Part shown: piece after piece, positions 60,490-64,000 of the stretch | Numbering within the stretch: the stretch's first letter is position 1 | How the letters are laid out: each line of letters begins with the position of its first letter | DNA from: Diabrotica undecimpunctata | Lineage: Eukaryota; Arthropoda; Insecta; Coleoptera; Chrysomelidae | Direction of reading: 5' to 3' | DNA: 64,000 nt | Assembly (NCBI RefSeq): GCF_040954645.1 | Contig: NC_092810.1 | Coordinates: 77,418,160 to 77,482,159 of the forward strand | Notes under the pieces: generated by a model | Told to the model about the DNA's origin: nothing | What the model saw: the letters and a program-made list of their open reading frames with translations, nothing else | Databases searched by the model: none | Translations under genes and position numbers: made by a program

Positions 60490-62108
60490 CACTTGAGTGC
60501 AAAACAATCGACTCAAAAGCGATATTTGAGATTACACCTTCTGTTTTAATGTAAGAAGTATGAAAATAACAAGAAGATGTAATGTGCAAACAGTAACTTT
60601 ATTATTGAACTTACAAAAACCGCTATTTCATTATTTGGAAGACGCATTATAAAAACAATATGCTATACGAACAGAGTTTCTTAAATATTTATTATTGGAA
60701 CTATCCCAAGAAAGACGTAATGAACAGAGAAATTATCCATTACGAAATGAATTTTTTTATTTTTCAATATCTGATATTACCACTTCTATTTCTAATTACA
60801 CTTTCTAGTCGATTTCGCATGGATCGAATGACTTTTCTAATAAATTCTTGAGGCATTGCTTCCCATTCATCATTAAGCGCAGCCCTCAATTCCATTATGC
60901 TACTTGGTGCATGATTTCTGTTTCGAACCCTTCGTTTTAGCTCATCCCAAACATACTCTATGGGATTTATGTCCGGGCTCAACGCAGGCCAATTTATTGT
61001 AGGTATATCGATCTCAGTCAGATAGGTGGTGGTGACCCGTGCGGTATGACATCGTACATTATCATGCAATAAAATAAAGGCATCACCAATAAATCCCACG
61101 TATGGAACCACATTGCCTCCAAAATATCTCTGATGTAACGATCCGCCGTTAAACCTCCCCCACGTCCTCCACCAGGCACGAAAACCAACTCGGTTTTCCC
61201 ATCCATGGAAATGCCTGCCCAAAATATACAAGAACCGCCTCCATATGACACAATTTCTCGTATACAACATTGAGCAATTCGTTCTCCTGGCCTTCTATAG
61301 ACTCGACGCCTCTTTTCGTTGCCATGTAGGCAGATCCTACTTTCGTCGGAGAATAATACCTGGCTCCATTGATAGTCGTCCCAATCCAGATGTTCGCGAG
61401 CAAAGTCTAGTCGCCTTTACTTCTGGGCTGCAGTTAGCTTGGGACTCGTAGCTGCCCTTTTTGGTGTCAGGTTGGCTGCTTTAAGTCTCCTTCTGACTGT
61501 CCAAACGCTAGTAACCACACCTTGGACCTCTCTAAGCTCTTCTTTGAGATTAGCATCAGTCAAATGTCGATTTCTCGGAGATTTAGATACAAGAAATCGA
61601 TCATCTCTCTTTGTTGTTGTTCGTTTACGGCCTCCTCCTTGTCGGCGGACATAATCACCAGTATCTTGGTACGGACGATATACTCGGGACACAGCAGATT
61701 GGCTTAAATTTAGTCGATTTGCCACGGCCCTCTGGCTCAGGTCTTCTCTCAATAATGCTACTGCTTGAGCTGCTTTGACAGATGTGGTATCCATTCGTTA
61801 TGCAGTTGCGAACTTAATTGACTCATGTTTTAGTGCATCGCTATGGAAATTGATGCCTACGATGTTAACCGAACGCGTTAAGTCGGTGCGTGTCGATTTC
61901 AACGAATCAAATTCTGACCCCCTCTCTACGTGTTGCATTATTTATTTGTAATACGTCACCCGATTTACCAAAAACCAAAACTTTTTTCAAACTTAATAAT
62001 GAGGATAATAATTGTACAATAAATATTATTAAATTTACACCTTTTAGATTGAAACAGGAGATAGACTTTTGCAAAATAATTTTGAGTCGATTTTTTTGCA
62101 CTCAAGTG
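60490..62108 (-). mobile_element. Tc1-like transposon, 1619 bp, nested in integrase
   Basis: Inverted ends CACTTGAGTGCAAAACAATC and its mate (one mismatch over about 29 bp) begin at 60490 and end at 62108. TA is duplicated at 60488-60489 and 62109-62110. Excising the element plus one TA makes the integrase frame contiguous. Confidence 0.92.
60764..61794 (-). pseudogene. Tc1-like transposase (one stop, one frameshift)
   Basis: It starts MDTTSVKAAQAVALLREDL at 61794, with a paired-like helix-turn-helix (LSQRAVANRLNLSQSAVSRV) and a GGGRKRTTT hinge. TAA at 61417-61419 interrupts the frame. The same frame continues with LFSDESRICLHG (first Asp). A frameshift near 61110 precedes AFILLHDNVRCHTAR (second Asp) and SPDINPIEYVWDELKRR (third acidic residue). 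The copy cannot encode an active enzyme, but its ends look intact. Confidence 0.88.
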
Positions 62109-62812
62109 TATATCCCTGCTCTAGAACAAATGTTAAAACATTAAAATTATATATTAATCAATTTTTCGAAGAAATAGGACCATTTAGAAATTGCATAATA
62201 GATAATGCTACATATTTTAACAACCAAAAATTTCGGACATTTTGTGAGAAAAAGGGAATCAACATTCATTTTACAAGTATCAGACATCCTGAGGCAAATC
62301 CTGCAGAAAGATATATTAAAGAAGTTATAAAATATTTAAGGATACTGTGCCAAAACCAACATGAAACTTGGCAGCAACATATACCACAAGTAGAATATTT
62401 TTTGAATAATACACATAATTTGAATACAGAGGAAGTACCAGAATATTTAATGTTTGGCCATATAGGAAACAGAAAGTTGATTAGTGAATATAATCAGGAT
62501 ATGTTAGAACAAGTAATGCAGAAAGTGAATAACCGAATTAGGAGGAAAGCTGAAAAATATATCAGAAGACAAAATCGAAATATAAAAAAACCAATCACAT
62601 TTCAAAAAGGAGACCAAGTGTTAATTCGTTCACTTAGAAAAAGTAATGTTAAAGAAAACCGTTGTAAGAAATTACAACCAATGTTTGAAGGTCCATATAC
62701 AATTGAAAATCAGAATGGACTAAATAGTTATGTGTTAATAGATGCAGAGAACAGACTAAGAGGCATATTTCATATCAACGACATTTTTCAATATCATGAA
62801 GAGATTGAATAA
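62109..62812 (+). pseudogene. pol: Integrase, 3' part, after the Tc1 insertion
   Basis: Homology resumes with NVKTLKLYINQFFEEIG. The catalytic core has CIIDNATYFNN (second Asp) and FTSIRHPEANPAERYIKEV (Glu). The C-terminal module has FQKGDQVLIRS, KLQPMFEGPYTIE and FHINDIFQYHEE, ending at TAA about 62810-62812. The longer ORF starting at 62069 is an artefact that begins inside the transposon. Confidence 0.88.
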
Positions 62813-63388
62813 TATTTTCAATACCTTTAACACAAATATAATAACACTAATAACTTACTGATATATCCATTTTATTCAATAGACTTGATTTGTTAAATGG
62901 TAGATGGTAGATTTCATTATTTTGAATCAATTTGACATCATACTTGTTGAATTTTGTATATATGGAAATTAATTTGTACCCTAAAAATCATAATTTGGGG
63001 TTAGACACAAAATTGATACTATAATTGCTATAAAAATGTCTTTCTAATATAATAAAGTGGAAAAACTTACCAATTTATATTGATGAAAGTTATTTTGAAT
63101 GGAAATAATTCCTAGATTTTGTCTATAAATAAACAGAACACAATATCCATTATATTTTTAATTAAGGTTATATTTTATTCTCTCCATTTGACATGACAGT
63201 TTGACCATAGAATAGCCGAACTGTGATCCGTTGTTCTCTGCTTTGATATAGACAGCGAACAGGGATGTATTTAACACATTTTAAATAAAAAAAAATTTTG
63301 ATTTATTAAATTTAATAAGGTATGAGAAAATTAATATTTAAAAAAATAATAAGTAAATTATTTATTTTAAATATTATTTTTGGGGTAT
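62813..63388. other. 3' untranslated region of gypsy-3
   Basis: About 575 bp, AT-rich, without an env ORF. TTTTTGGGGTAT just before the 3' LTR is only a weak polypurine tract. Confidence 0.6.
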
Positions 63389-64000
63389 TGTGATGATTAG
63401 GGTTTATAGAAAATAATTTATAAGTTATATACTACATAATATTAGATATAAAAAAGTATTTGATTATTTTAAATAAGTTATATACTAGAGAATTTAATAA
63501 AAATATATTTATGTGAGGGTATTTTTAATAAATTAGCATATAATAAGTGTAAAAAGTTGTATTTTAATGTTGTAAATATATGTAAGTGAGCCATGTGCCT
63601 AGGCAACCAAAAATACTCTCGAATTGACAGATAGAAATTAATCATAATACGAATATAAAGTGGGGTTATAATAATATATTGTTTGAAATGTGTATTTTAT
63701 TAAATTAGAGTGTTAGTTACTAATTTGAATGTTTATTCTGATCTGAAAAGCCTAAATGTAAACAAAATTATTAATAGAAAAGAATGGAATTCTCTGGATC
63801 TCCGGAGATGGCCATGTTTGCGAAATGGTTTGTTCCAGAAAATTCAGACAAGTATTTAATAGAACTAAATAGAACATGATTTCTTACCAGATGGTTCTGG
63901 AATATCCAAAAAAGATATAAATACCCGTGATTTGGATTCAAGATGGAAGTTTTTAGTCAGAAGTCAGGCCAGTTTATTATGAAAGTCAATTGTTCACAGT
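63389..64000 (+). repeat. 3' LTR (first 612 bp)
   Basis: It starts TGTGATGATTAGGG and is identical by eye to 54935-55546. It is cut off by the window end; about 655 bp should follow. Confidence 0.93.

Noticed and set aside
61890..62144. ORFs across the right end of the Tc1 element and integrase
   Set aside because: Chimeric frames made by the transposon insertion, not original genes.

Overview
This window looks like repeat-dense, AT-rich nuclear DNA from an insect. No cellular single-copy gene, tRNA or rRNA was recognised. Almost every coding trace belongs to a mobile or virus-like element: Ty3/gypsy retrotransposons, an envelope-bearing LTR element, protein-primed DNA polymerase B genes, piggyBac, Tc1/mariner and Jockey/RTE-type LINEs. 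The combination, and repeat words I associate with beetle genomes, make a beetle my best guess. That is inference, not a search result.

Layout. (1) 1-3372: 3' part of a Ty3/gypsy element (RT/RNase H, integrase, a macro-domain-like C-terminal ORF, PPT, 3' LTR). (2) 4609-28779: a head-to-head inverted duplication. Arm A (4609-10758, minus) and arm B (11757-12050 plus 22923-28779, plus) are each about 6.15 kb and flank a spacer of about 1 kb. Each carries a small-protein gene resembling DUF8207 proteins, a protein-primed family B DNA polymerase gene with an OTU-like N-terminal signature, and a downstream stand-alone copy of the polymerase's N-terminal domain. The arms carry different private inactivating mutations. 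(3) 12051-22922: an LTR element with near-identical 1.15 kb LTRs inserted inside the DUF8207-like gene of arm B, leaving a CTAC(T) duplication. Its interior has no recognisable gag or pol but carries a broken glycoprotein gene of chuvirus type. (4) 28784-46630: two copies of a ~5 kb LINE-derived segment. One is interrupted by a ~1.07 kb fold-back element; the other is split by a 5.2 kb block holding a piggyBac transposon with an apparently intact three-exon transposase, and a pseudogene of an insect repeat-borne family. (5) 46631-51945: minus-strand, 5'-truncated gypsy/errantivirus-like element with intact pol remainder and an intact F-like envelope gene. (6) 52507-54781: mariner-like element with ~0.4 kb terminal inverted repeats, then a (TA)n tract. 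(7) 54935-64000: a gypsy element with a 1267-bp 5' LTR, PBS, gag, a candidate -1 slippery site, pol split by a 1619-bp Tc1-like element, and a 3' LTR cut by the window end.

Relative order of events can be read from the nesting. The inverted duplication came before the LTR-element insertion in arm B. The LINE segment was duplicated before the fold-back element, the piggyBac-bearing block and the envelope-bearing gypsy landed in its copies. The Tc1 element lies inside the youngest-looking gypsy. Several frameshifts fall in homopolymers, so some 'pseudogene' calls could be assembly errors.
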